The notes: generated by a model from the sequence alone, not told the origin. Shown: positions 54,113-63,999, numbered from the stretch's first letter. The stretch: DNA of 64,000 nucleotides from Paenibacillus sp. LS1 (GCF_026013365.1 NZ_JAPDOE010000009.1:1-64000), one strand, 5' to 3'. Numbers and translations: made by a program.

Positions 54113-55786
54113 TTGAATCTTGCCCACAACAAACTGTATATCGCTGCACTTGGCGGCGTGAATGAAATAGGGAAGAATATGTATTTCATCCAGTACCATC
54201 AGGACATCATCGTGATTGACTGTGGTTCGAAGTTTCCGGATGAGACCTTGCCGGGGATTGACCTGATCATTCCGGATGTAGCGTATCTGTTGGAGAATCT
54301 GGATAAAGTAAGGGGTCTTGTGGTTACCCATGGACATGAAGATCACATCGGTGGCATTCCCTATCTGTTAAAACAAATGAACATCCCGGTGTATGCATCC
54401 AGGCTCACGCGCGGGCTGATCGAACTTAAACTGAAAGAGCATGGACTGCTGCGTCAGGCGGACCTGCACACAATAGATGCTCATTCCAGCATTATGCTGG
54501 GAGGGATCGAAGTTTCCTTTTTCGCAACCAGTCATAGTATTCCAGATTGTTTGGGTATCTTTTTTAAGACTCAAGCAGGCAATGTTGTGCATACCGGAGA
54601 TTTCAAATTTGATATGTCGCCTGTACATGGACCTTTCCCTGATCTGCACCGAATGGCCGAGATTGGCAAACAGGGTGTCCATATATTGCTCTCCGAGAGT
54701 ACCAATGCAGAAAGACCCGGATTTACACCTTCCGAGCGTATTGTGGGAGACCACATTCTGGATGCCTTTATTCGTGCAAAACAAAAAGTATTTATCTCCA
54801 CCTTTGCATCAAATGTCAGCAGGGTACAGCAGATTGTGAATGCAGCATTCGAGACCGGACGTAAACTGGCTCTGTTGGGCAGAAGTATGGTGAATGTGGT
54901 ATCTGTAGCCAGTGAATTGGGGTATTTGCAAGTACCTGACGGACTGTTGATTGAAGCCATCGATTCAGATCAGTTTCCACCCGAACAAGTCGTTGTCTTA
55001 TGTACCGGTAGCCAGGGAGAAGCGATGGCAGCATTGTCACGTTTGGCATCAGGAAAGCATCCTCACGTAAGAATTAATGCCGGGGATACGGTTATTATTG
55101 CTGCCGGAGCTATTCCGGGCAATGAGAGGAATCTTGCACATGTGATTGATAACCTGTATGTACTCGAAGCGCGTGTCATATATGGTTCCAGCGGTGCAGC
55201 CGGGATGCATGTATCCGGACACGGTAGTCAGGAAGAACTCAAATTGATGCTGACCCTGATGAAGCCGGATTATCTGATTCCGATCCACGGTGAGTTCCGT
55301 ATGTTGTATCAACACAGACTGCTTGCCGAATCTGTAGGTATAGAGCGTGATCATGTGTTCATCGTGAATAATGGGGACATGGTCCAATACAAAGACGGAA
55401 CTGCTTCTCTGGGTCCCAAAATTGCGTCGGGCAACAGCCTCGTAGACGGTCTGATCATGGGCGATGTCGGCAATATTGTACTACGTGATCGCAGGCAACT
55501 GTCATCCGATGGCATGCTGGTCATTGTGACTACACTGAGCAAAACGGAGAAACAGATGGTCACGTCACCCGAAATTATCTCCAGAGGTTTTGTGTTCGTC
55601 AAGGACTCGGAAGAATTCATGCATGAGATTCATGAGCTGGTTCTGAACCGGATGGGTGAGTTGACCGGGGCTGGTGTGAATCAGTGGAATGTGATCAAAA
55701 GGAAGCTGAAAGACGAGATCGGTCACTACATTTACGCTCAAACCAAAAGAAGACCTATGATACTGCCTATTATTATTGAAGTTTGA
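54113..55786 (+). CDS. Ribonuclease J
   Basis: 557 residues, the RNase J size. Metallo-beta-lactamase motif HGHEDHIGG near 73-81, beta-CASP region, and the C-terminal domain (HGEFRMLYQHRLLAE, EIISRGFVFVKDSEEFMHE). The enzyme degrades and matures RNA by 5'-3' exonuclease and endonuclease activity. TTG start with GAGGAGG nine bases upstream. It stands alone between the rha and scr loci. I cannot tell J1 from J2 or an extra paralogue. Confidence 0.9.
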   Translation: MNLAHNKLYIAALGGVNEIGKNMYFIQYHQDIIVIDCGSKFPDETLPGIDLIIPDVAYLLENLDKVRGLVVTHGHEDHIGGIPYLLKQMNIPVYASRLTRGLIELKLKEHGLLRQADLHTIDAHSSIMLGGIEVSFFATSHSIPDCLGIFFKTQAGNVVHTGDFKFDMSPVHGPFPDLHRMAEIGKQGVHILLSESTNAERPGFTPSERIVGDHILDAFIRAKQKVFISTFASNVSRVQQIVNAAFETGRKLALLGRSMVNVVSVASELGYLQVPDGLLIEAIDSDQFPPEQVVVLCTGSQGEAMAALSRLASGKHPHVRINAGDTVIIAAGAIPGNERNLAHVIDNLYVLEARVIYGSSGAAGMHVSGHGSQEELKLMLTLMKPDYLIPIHGEFRMLYQHRLLAESVGIERDHVFIVNNGDMVQYKDGTASLGPKIASGNSLVDGLIMGDVGNIVLRDRRQLSSDGMLVIVTTLSKTEKQMVTSPEIISRGFVFVKDSEEFMHEIHELVLNRMGELTGAGVNQWNVIKRKLKDEIGHYIYAQTKRRPMILPIIIEV

Positions 55787-55849
55787 GACCGTAAGGAAGA
55801 GGGAGCGTTCTTGTGCCGGTGGTCTGAGCAAACGTGTATATTGAAATTT

Positions 55850-55915
55850 AACAGCCTGATGAATGTCGGATCATACTTCTGTATGAACGTCACATTATTA
55901 TCGGGCTTTTGCAGT
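55850..55915 (+). terminator. Terminator of the RNase J gene
   Basis: An imperfect stem AGCCTGATGAATGT against ACATTATTATCGGGCT, followed by TTTTG. Confidence 0.6.
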
Positions 55916-56041
55916 TTAATAGGAACCGTTCAAATTGTACATAGGTGTGCGATAAATTGAAATTGAATCAAATTCGCCATGGGTTTGCGATTCGAAGTAT
56001 AATAAAAGGTAAACTAGCTTATAGAAATAAGAGGAGTCTTT

Positions 56042-57025
56042 ATGAATAAAACGATTTCTGATATCGCTCAGATGGCAGGTGTGGCGAAGAGCACGGTCTC
56101 TCGCTTCCTGAATGGCGGATCTGTAAGTGAAGATACACGCCAGAAAATTGAGCGTATTATCAAACAATACAATTATGTTCCCAATACATTTGCACAGAGT
56201 CTGAAGGCTAAGAAGACCAGTATTATCGGTACGGTTGTGCCACGTCTTGATTCTTTTGCAACATCACAGACATTGATTGGAATTGATGAAGAACTGCGGA
56301 GTAATCAGTATCAGATGCTGATCGCGAATACAAGCCAGGATATGCAGCGCGAGATAGACGCCATCTATGATTTTGCAAGACAAAAGGTGTCGGGTATTAT
56401 TCTGCTAGCTGCTGAAGTAACTGAAGCACATCTGAAAGCAGTTGAGGATATAGGTATTCCGGTGTTATTGGTGGGGCAGCAGCATGAGCAACTACATAGT
56501 CTGGTTCACAATGATGATCAGGCCGGTTATGAGATGGGCAAATATGTTGTAGGACAGGGTCACCGCAAGATTGTGTATATGGGTGTTAGCGAGAAGGATC
56601 AGGCAGTAGGTATCCATCGCAAACAGGGTTTTCAACGAGCAATCGCCGAATGTGGTGAATGCGAAGTGAAGTATTATGAGACGAGCTTCAAGATGTCAGA
56701 AGCCATCGTTACCGCTGAGGCTATACTGAAAGAGATCACACCAACGATCATTGTAGGGGCTACGGATAATATCGCACTGGGTGTGATGAAGATCGCATTT
56801 TCCAATAAAATTCGCATACCGCAAGAATTATCTGTTACCGGATTTGGCGGATATGATATTACGGAGATGATTCATCCCACGCTGACGACGGTGAAATATC
56901 ACTATTTGCAGGCAGGCAAAGTAGCGGCGAATCACATTATACGACTGGTCAAAGGCGAATCGGTGGAAGAACGAACAACACTTGATGTAGAACTTATTCC
57001 TCGAGAAAGCGTTGACAAAATATAA
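56042..57025 (+). CDS. scrR: LacI family repressor, ScrR-like
   Basis: 327 residues: LacI helix-turn-helix at the start (TISDIAQMAGVAKSTVSRFLNGG) and a periplasmic-binding-protein-like sensor domain. It lies directly before scrB and scrA and its predicted targets, palindromes with a CCGG core, flank their promoter, so it is the likely sucrose/fructoside repressor. The last ~22 bases of the gene hold the scrB cre site and -35 box. AGAGGAG precedes the ATG. Confidence 0.85.
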   Translation: MNKTISDIAQMAGVAKSTVSRFLNGGSVSEDTRQKIERIIKQYNYVPNTFAQSLKAKKTSIIGTVVPRLDSFATSQTLIGIDEELRSNQYQMLIANTSQDMQREIDAIYDFARQKVSGIILLAAEVTEAHLKAVEDIGIPVLLVGQQHEQLHSLVHNDDQAGYEMGKYVVGQGHRKIVYMGVSEKDQAVGIHRKQGFQRAIAECGECEVKYYETSFKMSEAIVTAEAILKEITPTIIVGATDNIALGVMKIAFSNKIRIPQELSVTGFGGYDITEMIHPTLTTVKYHYLQAGKVAANHIIRLVKGESVEERTTLDVELIPRESVDKI

Positions 57026-57061
57026 AAACATCCTTTATGATAATTCCATCGAACCGGTTCC
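57004..57061 (+). promoter_or_regulatory. scrB promoter with cre and first operator
   Basis: AGAAAGCGTTGACA (57004-57017) is a 13/14 cre match that contains the -35 TTGACA (57012-57017). The -10 TATGAT is at 57036-57041 (18-base spacer). The operator GAACCGGTTC (57051-57060) lies just behind the start point. The cre and -35 are inside the end of scrR. Confidence 0.7.
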
Positions 57062-57137
57062 ACTGTAAATATCCAATGTGGATATGCGAACACGGGCAGG
57101 CAGTAATGCCATATGGAATTATTTTTTTGTGTCTAAC

Positions 57138-57149
57138 GGAACCGGTTCC
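57138..57149 (+). promoter_or_regulatory. Second scr operator
   Basis: GGAACCGGTTCC is a perfect 12-base palindrome, 87 bases after the first operator and 23 bases before the scrB start. Paired sites fit looping by a LacI-type repressor. Confidence 0.7.
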
Positions 57150-57172
57150 TATATTTTGAATGGAGAACAGCT

Positions 57173-58648
57173 ATGAAAATGACTAGAGAGCAACGCTACA
57201 GACGAATTGAGCAAGCGGAGCCTGGAGAGATTGCGAAGCTTGAAGCACGGATATCCGAGTGTCCATGGAGACAGAGTTATCACATTCAGCCGATAACAGG
57301 TCTGCTTAATGATCCTAACGGCTTTGCATATTATCAAGGCTATTATCATCTGTTCTATCAGTGGTTTCCACTTGGAACAGAACACGGCATGAAATACTGG
57401 TATCATACCCGCTCGAAGAATCTGGTGAACTGGGAAAATGTCGGCATTGGAATCGAACCGGGTGATCCATATGACTCGTACGGAGCTTATTCCGGAAGCG
57501 CGATTGAAAAAGACGGCAAGCTGCACTTGCTGTATACAGGCAATACGAGGGATGAGGCTTGGGTCAGACATCCGTATCAATGCTTGGCAGTCATGGATGA
57601 AAGCGGTTCAGTAAGCAAGCGGAATCATCCGGTCATCTCTTCGGTTCCACAGGGATACACGGAACACTTCAGAGATCCCAAAGTGTGGCAAGAAGGAGAC
57701 ACGTATTATTGTGTAATCGGAGCGCAGCGAACAGATGAGACGGGATGTACGGTGCTGTATCGCTCAACAGATTTGAAAAGCTGGGAGTTTCTTGGCGAAA
57801 TTCGTACGCAGTTAACTTCCTTTGGTTATATGTGGGAGTGCCCCGATTATATGGAGATGGACGGGAAGGGTATGCTTGTCTTTTCCCCACAAGGCTTAGA
57901 TGCCACGGGAGATCATTATCAGAATATTTATCAATCCGGTTATCTGATCGGTGACCCACTGAATCTACAGACGAGAGAGTTCAATCATGGTGAATTTCAG
58001 GAACTGGATCGTGGATTTGACTTCTATGCTCCGCAGACGATGCAGGGACCGGACGGAAGACGCATTCTGGTTGGATGGATGGGACTTCCCGATCTGGCAT
58101 ATCCGACAGATGATAGTGGTTGGGCTCATTGCCTGACTATTCCTCGGCAGTTGTCACTCCGAGACGGCAAGTTAATCCAACAACCTGTTGCAGAGATGGT
58201 GCAATTGCGTCAGCAAGAGGAAGGGACTCATATTCGCACAACGATTGACAATGAGAGCCGATCCTTCGCTGGTTTTGAGGGGATTTCCTATGAGCTGAAA
58301 TGTGAGATAAGCCATGTAGATGCAGAGGTTGTAGGCATCGAATTCCGGGCAAATGGAACAGAAAAAACGGTTCTTCTGTATGACAGAATTCAGCAGAAAG
58401 TTGTCCTGGATCGGACGATGTCTGGTACTAAATTGGCAGAGCAGAATGGCGTTGTACGACGGTGCACGCTTACTGCAGACGTGATTAAGTTTCATCTGTT
58501 CGTAGATTCGTCTTCGGTCGAGATCTTTGTGAACGATGGGGAAGAGGTCTTTACTAGCCGGATTTTCCCAAGCCGGGACAGCGTGGACATTCGTTTCTTT
58601 GCACACGGCGGCAAGGCTGATTTTGAAGCAACACAATGGCATTATTAA
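57173..58648 (+). CDS. scrB: GH32 sucrose-6-phosphate hydrolase
   Basis: 491 residues with the three GH32 signatures: LNDPNG with nucleophile D47, FRDPK near 166, and WECPDY with the acid/base Glu near 223, then the C-terminal beta-sandwich (VDSSSVEIFVNDGEEVF). It hydrolyses sucrose-6-phosphate made by the PTS permease encoded next, after 26 bases. No signal peptide. GGAG lies seven bases before the ATG. Confidence 0.92.
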   Translation: MKMTREQRYRRIEQAEPGEIAKLEARISECPWRQSYHIQPITGLLNDPNGFAYYQGYYHLFYQWFPLGTEHGMKYWYHTRSKNLVNWENVGIGIEPGDPYDSYGAYSGSAIEKDGKLHLLYTGNTRDEAWVRHPYQCLAVMDESGSVSKRNHPVISSVPQGYTEHFRDPKVWQEGDTYYCVIGAQRTDETGCTVLYRSTDLKSWEFLGEIRTQLTSFGYMWECPDYMEMDGKGMLVFSPQGLDATGDHYQNIYQSGYLIGDPLNLQTREFNHGEFQELDRGFDFYAPQTMQGPDGRRILVGWMGLPDLAYPTDDSGWAHCLTIPRQLSLRDGKLIQQPVAEMVQLRQQEEGTHIRTTIDNESRSFAGFEGISYELKCEISHVDAEVVGIEFRANGTEKTVLLYDRIQQKVVLDRTMSGTKLAEQNGVVRRCTLTADVIKFHLFVDSSSVEIFVNDGEEVFTSRIFPSRDSVDIRFFAHGGKADFEATQWHY

Positions 58649-58674
58649 GTATTACGTGAGAGGAATGAGATAAC

Positions 58675-60657
58675 ATGTCGGAGAATCAACGCATTGCCCA
58701 GGAAGTCATTCATGCCATCGGGGGCAAAGAGAATATCGCATCATTTGCACATTGTGCAACACGTCTTCGCATCATGGTGAAAGATAAAGAAAAGATTGAT
58801 CAGAAAACGGTCGAGAACATCGAGAAGGTGAAAGGCGCCTTTTTCAACTCAGGTCAATATCAGATTATCTTCGGTACGGGAACAGTGAATCGAATCTTTG
58901 AAGAGGTTGAGAAGCTGGGCATCGAAGGAACGTCCAAGGATGATGTGAAGAGTCAGGGCAAAAAGGAAGGAAATGCTTTTCAGCGGGCTATCCGCACGTT
59001 TGGTGACGTATTTGTACCCATCATTCCCGTTTTGGTCGCTACAGGACTGTTCATGGGATTACGCGGATTACTTACCCAGAATGAAATACTGGCTTTGTTC
59101 GGTGCAACACCTGATGATATCTCGGCCAACTTCCTGTTGTTCACTCAGATCCTGACGGATACAGCCTTTGCATTCCTGCCTGCGCTTGTAGCGTGGTCCG
59201 CGTTCCGTGTATTCGGGGGAAGTCCGGTATTGGGTATCGTACTAGGGCTAATGCTGGTCAATCCCGCATTACCGAATGCTTACGCGGTGGCAGATGGATC
59301 AGCACAGCCGCTGCATATGTTCGGTTTCATACCTGTCGTGGGGTATCAGGGATCTGTTCTGCCTGCATTCTTCGTTGGTTTGATTGGCGCCAAGTTCGAG
59401 AAGGTACTAAGAAGACGGGTGCCTGAGGCACTGGACTTAATTCTGACTCCTTTTATTACGTTAACGGTTATGATTACGCTCGGACTTTTCGCCATTGGTC
59501 CTGTATTCCATTCCCTTGAAGAGTGGGTGCTGCATGGAACAACTGCTGTATTGGATCTTCCGTTCGGAATAGCAGGTATTATCATTGGATTCTTCCATCA
59601 GATTATTGTCGTTACCGGTGTGCATCACATCTTTAATTTCCTGGAAATTCAATTGCTGGAGAAGACGGGATTCAACCCATTCAACGCAATTATCACCTGT
59701 GCTATGGCTGCACAAGGAGCCGCTTGTCTTGCCGTTGGTCTGAAGACCAAAAATATGAAACTCAAAGCACTCGCGTTACCTTCGTCTTTGTCCGCATTTC
59801 TGGGCATTACCGAGCCAGCTATTTTCGGAGTTAACTTACGTTATATGAAGCCATTTATTATGGGACTGGTTGGTGGTGGCGTAGGTGGTTTCATCGCTTC
59901 CCTGTTCCATCTGCAGGGTACAGGTATGGCTGTAACGGTTATTCCCGGTACACTGCTCTATCTGAACAGCCAACTGCCGTTGTACATCTTGTCCAACGTG
60001 GTTGCCATGGCCATTGCTTTTGCACTTACTTGGTTCTTCGGATATAAGGATCAACCGGTTGCAGAGGCATCGGTGAGCCATGACAACAGTGGAACGTCAT
60101 CAGTTGAAGTTAATAGTGTGGATTCTAATTCACAAGTCGATTCAACTAAAAATGTGATTACAAGCAATCGTCCTAAGGTAGATTTACTCGAAATCGCTTC
60201 GCCAATGAACGGTACCCTCGTTGCTCTGGAGCAGGTTCCTGACCCGGCGTTCTCGGAAAAACACATGGGTGAGGGCATTGCCATTGAGCCATCAGAAGGT
60301 AGAGTGTATGCACCATTTGACGGTGTCATCGCACATGTCATGAACAAGAGTAAACATGCGGTGATTCTGGAGCATGAGACAGGTGTACAGATGCTGGTTC
60401 ATATCGGAATTAATACGGTTGGACTGAAAGGAAATGGTTTTACCGCACATGTGAATAGCGGAGATCGTGTAACTGCAGGACAATTGTTGATTGAATTCGA
60501 CATGGATATCATTCAGGCTGCGGGTCTGCCGTTGATTACACCTGTGCTGATTCCAAGCGGGAACGAAGCGATAACAACGGTTACAGCAACCTCAACCGGT
60601 CCTGTGCAAGCCAATGAGGAAGCAATACTTGTTGTGAAATTCAATGAACCTCAATAA
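58675..60657 (+). CDS. scrA: Sucrose-type PTS permease, EIIBCA
   Basis: 660 residues in one chain: EIIB with phosphorylated C27 (ASFAHCATRLR), EIIC membrane part ~105-460, a linker, and a glucose-type EIIA ~505-660 with active His near 577 (MLVHIGINTVGLKGNGF). It imports and phosphorylates a disaccharide; with the GH32 gene, sucrose is most likely. EIIA is fused, unlike Bacillus SacP, so it does not depend on another EIIA. GAGAGGA precedes the ATG. Confidence 0.9.
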   Translation: MSENQRIAQEVIHAIGGKENIASFAHCATRLRIMVKDKEKIDQKTVENIEKVKGAFFNSGQYQIIFGTGTVNRIFEEVEKLGIEGTSKDDVKSQGKKEGNAFQRAIRTFGDVFVPIIPVLVATGLFMGLRGLLTQNEILALFGATPDDISANFLLFTQILTDTAFAFLPALVAWSAFRVFGGSPVLGIVLGLMLVNPALPNAYAVADGSAQPLHMFGFIPVVGYQGSVLPAFFVGLIGAKFEKVLRRRVPEALDLILTPFITLTVMITLGLFAIGPVFHSLEEWVLHGTTAVLDLPFGIAGIIIGFFHQIIVVTGVHHIFNFLEIQLLEKTGFNPFNAIITCAMAAQGAACLAVGLKTKNMKLKALALPSSLSAFLGITEPAIFGVNLRYMKPFIMGLVGGGVGGFIASLFHLQGTGMAVTVIPGTLLYLNSQLPLYILSNVVAMAIAFALTWFFGYKDQPVAEASVSHDNSGTSSVEVNSVDSNSQVDSTKNVITSNRPKVDLLEIASPMNGTLVALEQVPDPAFSEKHMGEGIAIEPSEGRVYAPFDGVIAHVMNKSKHAVILEHETGVQMLVHIGINTVGLKGNGFTAHVNSGDRVTAGQLLIEFDMDIIQAAGLPLITPVLIPSGNEAITTVTATSTGPVQANEEAILVVKFNEPQ

Positions 60658-60712
60658 GTGATCGTTTCAAATAGAAATGTAGTGGAACATGGATGAAGTA
60701 GAATGCAAATCA

Positions 60713-60757
60713 TAAAAGGCAAAGGGAACTTGAGTGTATCATCAGGTTTCCTTTGCC
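60713..60757 (+). terminator. Terminator of the scr operon
   Basis: AAGGCAAAGGGAAC pairs with GTTTCCTTTGCCTT around 15 bases; the following T-tract is broken. Confidence 0.6.
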
Positions 60758-60790
60758 TTGTTCTATTGCTTTTCTTCCAACCAAATTAAT

Positions 60791-61237
60791 TCAAAAGGAA
60801 TAATACGTCAGCGCATAATGCATCAGAAAAGTTCGAATTTCTTCCCGGCTCAATTTCGAGGAGCCATCATTTCGTGTTTCCAAGTTGAACAGCAGATTAC
60901 GGACAGCTTCCTCCACGAACAGGACACGTTCGTTTCCCCAGATTTCTCGATGTTGCTCGATATGACGTATGGCCTGGGTGGGCTGCATGCCTCTTAGTCT
61001 TCTGAATACCGAAGCCCAGTGTACAAGATCTGTAGGGTGAGCTCCTTCAGATAGTTTGAATTCAGCGAATCCATGTGTCTCCCCGCATGAGATCTTGAAT
61101 AATCCACAGTAGCAGGTTACATGTTCAGTCTCAATGCATGGCAATCTCTGCATATCGTATCGAATAATCTCCATCGAACTGATTCGAGGATCAGCACTCA
61201 TCTCTCGCTGTATGCCCACATCACAACTTGCAATCAA
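60791..61237 (-). CDS. Hypothetical protein
   Basis: About 148 residues, unrecognised. Notable stretches are EIIRYDMQRLPCIETEHVTCYCGLF and GFAEFKLSEGAHPTDLVHW; several cysteines (CYC, SC) are present. No signal or membrane segment. The frame opens at a TTG at 61246 that abuts GGAGG; the TTG at 61237, eight bases after GGAGG, is the likely start. A single gene convergent with the scr operon. Confidence 0.6.
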   Translation of the reverse strand: MIASCDVGIQREMSADPRISSMEIIRYDMQRLPCIETEHVTCYCGLFKISCGETHGFAEFKLSEGAHPTDLVHWASVFRRLRGMQPTQAIRHIEQHREIWGNERVLFVEEAVRNLLFNLETRNDGSSKLSREEIRTFLMHYALTYYSF

Positions 61238-61648
61238 ACCGTTCAACCTCCATAGCTAAAATAAGCTTATTGTTATCGTTGTTCTGCCGATGATATTACG
61301 ATCAAACGAGCATGAAGTAAAATAATCCAAGAGTATAATTATGCGTGTTTTAAGTCTTTTTTACTTTGAATCTGTTCATGTAAGCGATTAAAAGTAGATA
61401 TATCTACGATTATGGCTCGGTTAATCAGGTTTCTCTAATCGCCTATGAATAACGGAGATATGAGGAGAACCAGAGCGTAAAGGGCAGATTAGACAGGAAA
61501 TAAAGAGAAATACGGTCTGGAATCAATCAGAAAGGTGCAGAATCGGATACGGCTCAATTGCAGAAAGGCAGATAGAGGACTATGATTCGCACATAACGTA
61601 CTTGAAACGAAATATGCAGGATCTGATGTGAAGGCGAGGTAGACAGCA
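61238..61648. other. Intergenic region between divergent hypothetical genes
   Basis: No gene is visible. The stretch is AT-rich with many short frames and a weak cre-like word at 61379-61392. Divergent promoters must lie here but none is clear. Confidence 0.4.
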
Positions 61649-62044
61649 ATGGATGAGGCAATGATTGTTGTATCAACAGGACACAGTGTAGCGGGGATGA
61701 ACTTTGTAGATGTATTGTTAAAAAAGGGGTTAGCCTTCGTCGTGCTTGTACACAGTGAAGAGGAACGGGAACAAGTTCAAACACTTGGAGCAGTGCCTGT
61801 GCGTCATATTCAAGAAATGGAAGGCATGCAACAGGTTCGTCCCGAATATATGGTCACAAACGCATTTGTGTTCGAGAATAATCTGCCTCAGTGTTGCCAG
61901 GATATCCAGTTGTGTCACAGCTGGTGTCCGCAACAGCTCTATGTCGTTTCCAGTAACAAATCTCCAGTAGGTCTTGTATATAAGGGACTTGGTGCAACGT
62001 ATGTGATTGATAGCCAGAGTGGGGATGTTTCGTTTTTATTGTAA
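61649..62044 (+). CDS. Hypothetical protein, possible Rossmann-like start
   Basis: 131 residues. The first ~60 (MIVVSTGHSVAGMNFVDVLLKKGLAFVVLV) look like the opening strand-helix-strand of a nucleotide-binding fold, but the glycine motif is poor. Three cysteines cluster in QCCQDIQLCHSWC, maybe a metal site. The protein is too short for a dehydrogenase. GCGAGG precedes the ATG by about eight bases. Function unknown. Confidence 0.6.
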   Translation: MDEAMIVVSTGHSVAGMNFVDVLLKKGLAFVVLVHSEEEREQVQTLGAVPVRHIQEMEGMQQVRPEYMVTNAFVFENNLPQCCQDIQLCHSWCPQQLYVVSSNKSPVGLVYKGLGATYVIDSQSGDVSFLL

Positions 62045-62050
62045 ACGGGA

Positions 62051-62092
62051 AAAACGTTCTGTCTAAGCCGATTGCACTGGACAGAACGTTTT
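62051..62092. terminator. Bidirectional terminator
   Basis: AAAACGTTCTGTC pairs perfectly with GACAGAACGTTTT around 16 bases, serving the convergent genes on both sides. Confidence 0.8.
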
Positions 62093-62136
62093 GTGATTCC
62101 CACGGGTATAGAATAAGTTGGGAATCTTTATACCTG

Positions 62137-63861
62137 TTATGAAGCTACGCCAATAACGCTGGTTCCATTTTTCGTGATTTTGTACGTAATCACATCTCCG
62201 TTCCAGAAGTGGAACTTAAGGGTTACTTCGCCATCATTGGTTTCATTGAAGAAGTTTGGTTTCAGCTCAATCACATTACGATCGTAATCTGGGCTAAATG
62301 TATAGGAGAACTCTTTGAACGAAGTCCAGTTCTGTGGACCGGCGTTTTCTCCGTTTGCATATGTCGCTTCCATGGTAGCGAGTTGATTGCCGTTAAACGT
62401 AGTCGGAATAGCAAATGCACTGGTCGTACCAGTCGCATCGCTCAACGTAGGTGTGTCATATTTAATGATATTGAAATTCCAGTCGGCACCTTGGTTGAAT
62501 CCTACTGTGAGTGTGGCATTTACACCTAAATCACCAGAGGCTGTCAATTTGGTTAACAGGTTGGATTTTAACGTAAGTACATCTTTTCTTATCGTATAGT
62601 CTTTACCTCTGACAAGAGGCGTAGTGCCATTCTTCAAGGAATTGAATTTGTTGCCATTCAGATTAAGTTTTACTTTTTTATCTTGGATGGCTTCATTTTG
62701 TTTAAGATATACGAGGTCCGTTTCAGCTGTGGATGATCGACCAGTCCAGCTGGCTTGCATCGTATTGAATAATTCTTGGTCAGACCAAGTAAAGCTTGTA
62801 CGTCCGAAATGCTGCCCATTGTCCCATAACATCGTTGCCATCTGTTTTTGACGCAGGTAATGTCCAACAAATTCGAAGAATTTCAGCTTTTCACCTTGCT
62901 CAATGACACCTGTGTGCTGATCAAATCCAAGCAAGCCATACTCACCAACGATCACCGGGATGCCTTTAGCTGTAAAAGCGTTGTATACCCGATCGAATGT
63001 ATCGGTAATGTCTTTTTGTACTTCTTCGTTATACGTGGTGTTACCTGCGATGTTCACACTGAATGGCCAGAACCCGTAGTAGTGAACGGTTGCAATAATA
63101 TTGGTGTCATTCAATTTTTGAATGGTCTTATTCAGTTCATCCAGATCAGGTTGAGCAGAAGAGGTATGCATCGTTGGAAGAACAAGCGGACGTGTCTCGT
63201 TGTTCCCACCCGAAGTTCTTACGATTTTGTGAAATGAAGTATTCAACTCGTCCAGCATGCGATATCCAATTGCTGCATCGGTTGTGCCGCCTTCGGAAAA
63301 GCGGGGTTCGTTAACACTTTCGAACATGAGCTTATCGGATGCATCTTTGAACTTGTCTGCAATCTGAGTCCAAGCAGCGTTATAACGTGCAAGCACGTTG
63401 TCATGGTCTTTCTCCATGTAACTGATCCAACGCCAGGAATCATGGTGAAGATTGATCATGACATAGAGATCGGCATCGAGGGCCCAGTTTACTACTTCTT
63501 GAACCCGATTCATGTAAGCGGAATCAATTGTATAGTCGGGTGCGTCACCGATGTGGGCTTCCCAGGTCACAGGGATACGGATACTGTTGTAGCCCTCACT
63601 TGCGATCGATTGAATCAGTTCCTTTGTAATGCGCGGATTGCCCCAGGCTGTCTCATCTTCACCAACGGCATCCAGAGAGTTACCCAGATTCCATCCAGGC
63701 TCCATGGCGTTCACGTAGGCCTGCATTTTGCTTGGCGCAGCTGAGGTACTGGCTTGTTCACTATTGTCAGTTGCAGCGGAAGCCATAGCCGAAGAGAACA
63801 GAGACAGAATCATGGCAGTTACAAGTGTAAGAGAGAGGACCGGTTTACGGTTTTTTTTCAT
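62137..63861 (-). CDS. Secreted GH5 endo-beta-glucanase with X2 and CBM46
   Basis: 574 residues: signal peptide ~1-30 (MASAAT), GH5 subfamily 4-like catalytic domain ~45-375 with acid/base E185 (ESVNEPRF) and nucleophile E307 (VGEYGLLGF), an X2 Ig-like module ~385-470, and a CBM46 ~475-574. This layout is that of Bacillus Cel5B-type enzymes acting on cellulose, beta-glucan or xyloglucan. ATG 63861 has AAGGAG nine bases upstream; TTG 63864 is adjacent. A cre lies about 125 bases upstream at the window edge. Confidence 0.9.
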   Translation of the reverse strand: MKKNRKPVLSLTLVTAMILSLFSSAMASAATDNSEQASTSAAPSKMQAYVNAMEPGWNLGNSLDAVGEDETAWGNPRITKELIQSIASEGYNSIRIPVTWEAHIGDAPDYTIDSAYMNRVQEVVNWALDADLYVMINLHHDSWRWISYMEKDHDNVLARYNAAWTQIADKFKDASDKLMFESVNEPRFSEGGTTDAAIGYRMLDELNTSFHKIVRTSGGNNETRPLVLPTMHTSSAQPDLDELNKTIQKLNDTNIIATVHYYGFWPFSVNIAGNTTYNEEVQKDITDTFDRVYNAFTAKGIPVIVGEYGLLGFDQHTGVIEQGEKLKFFEFVGHYLRQKQMATMLWDNGQHFGRTSFTWSDQELFNTMQASWTGRSSTAETDLVYLKQNEAIQDKKVKLNLNGNKFNSLKNGTTPLVRGKDYTIRKDVLTLKSNLLTKLTASGDLGVNATLTVGFNQGADWNFNIIKYDTPTLSDATGTTSAFAIPTTFNGNQLATMEATYANGENAGPQNWTSFKEFSYTFSPDYDRNVIELKPNFFNETNDGEVTLKFHFWNGDVITYKITKNGTSVIGVAS

Positions 63862-63985
63862 CAATATAATCTCCTTATAAGATAGAATGGTTGAACTTGA
63901 ATAGCTGTTAAGCAGGATTGAAAATAATGCTCAACGCAAACAAAAAACTACTTGTTAATACTGGAATCACCACCGATTTATGTAC

Positions 63986-63999
63986 TGAAAGCGTTTTCG
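63986..63999. promoter_or_regulatory. cre-like site before the endoglucanase
   Basis: TGAAAGCGTTTTCG matches the CcpA cre consensus at 13 of 14 positions. The promoter itself may extend past the window end. Confidence 0.55.

Noticed and set aside
61379..61392. cre-like word TGTAAGCGATTAAA
   Set aside because: The conserved C near the end is replaced and no promoter or sugar gene is linked to it.
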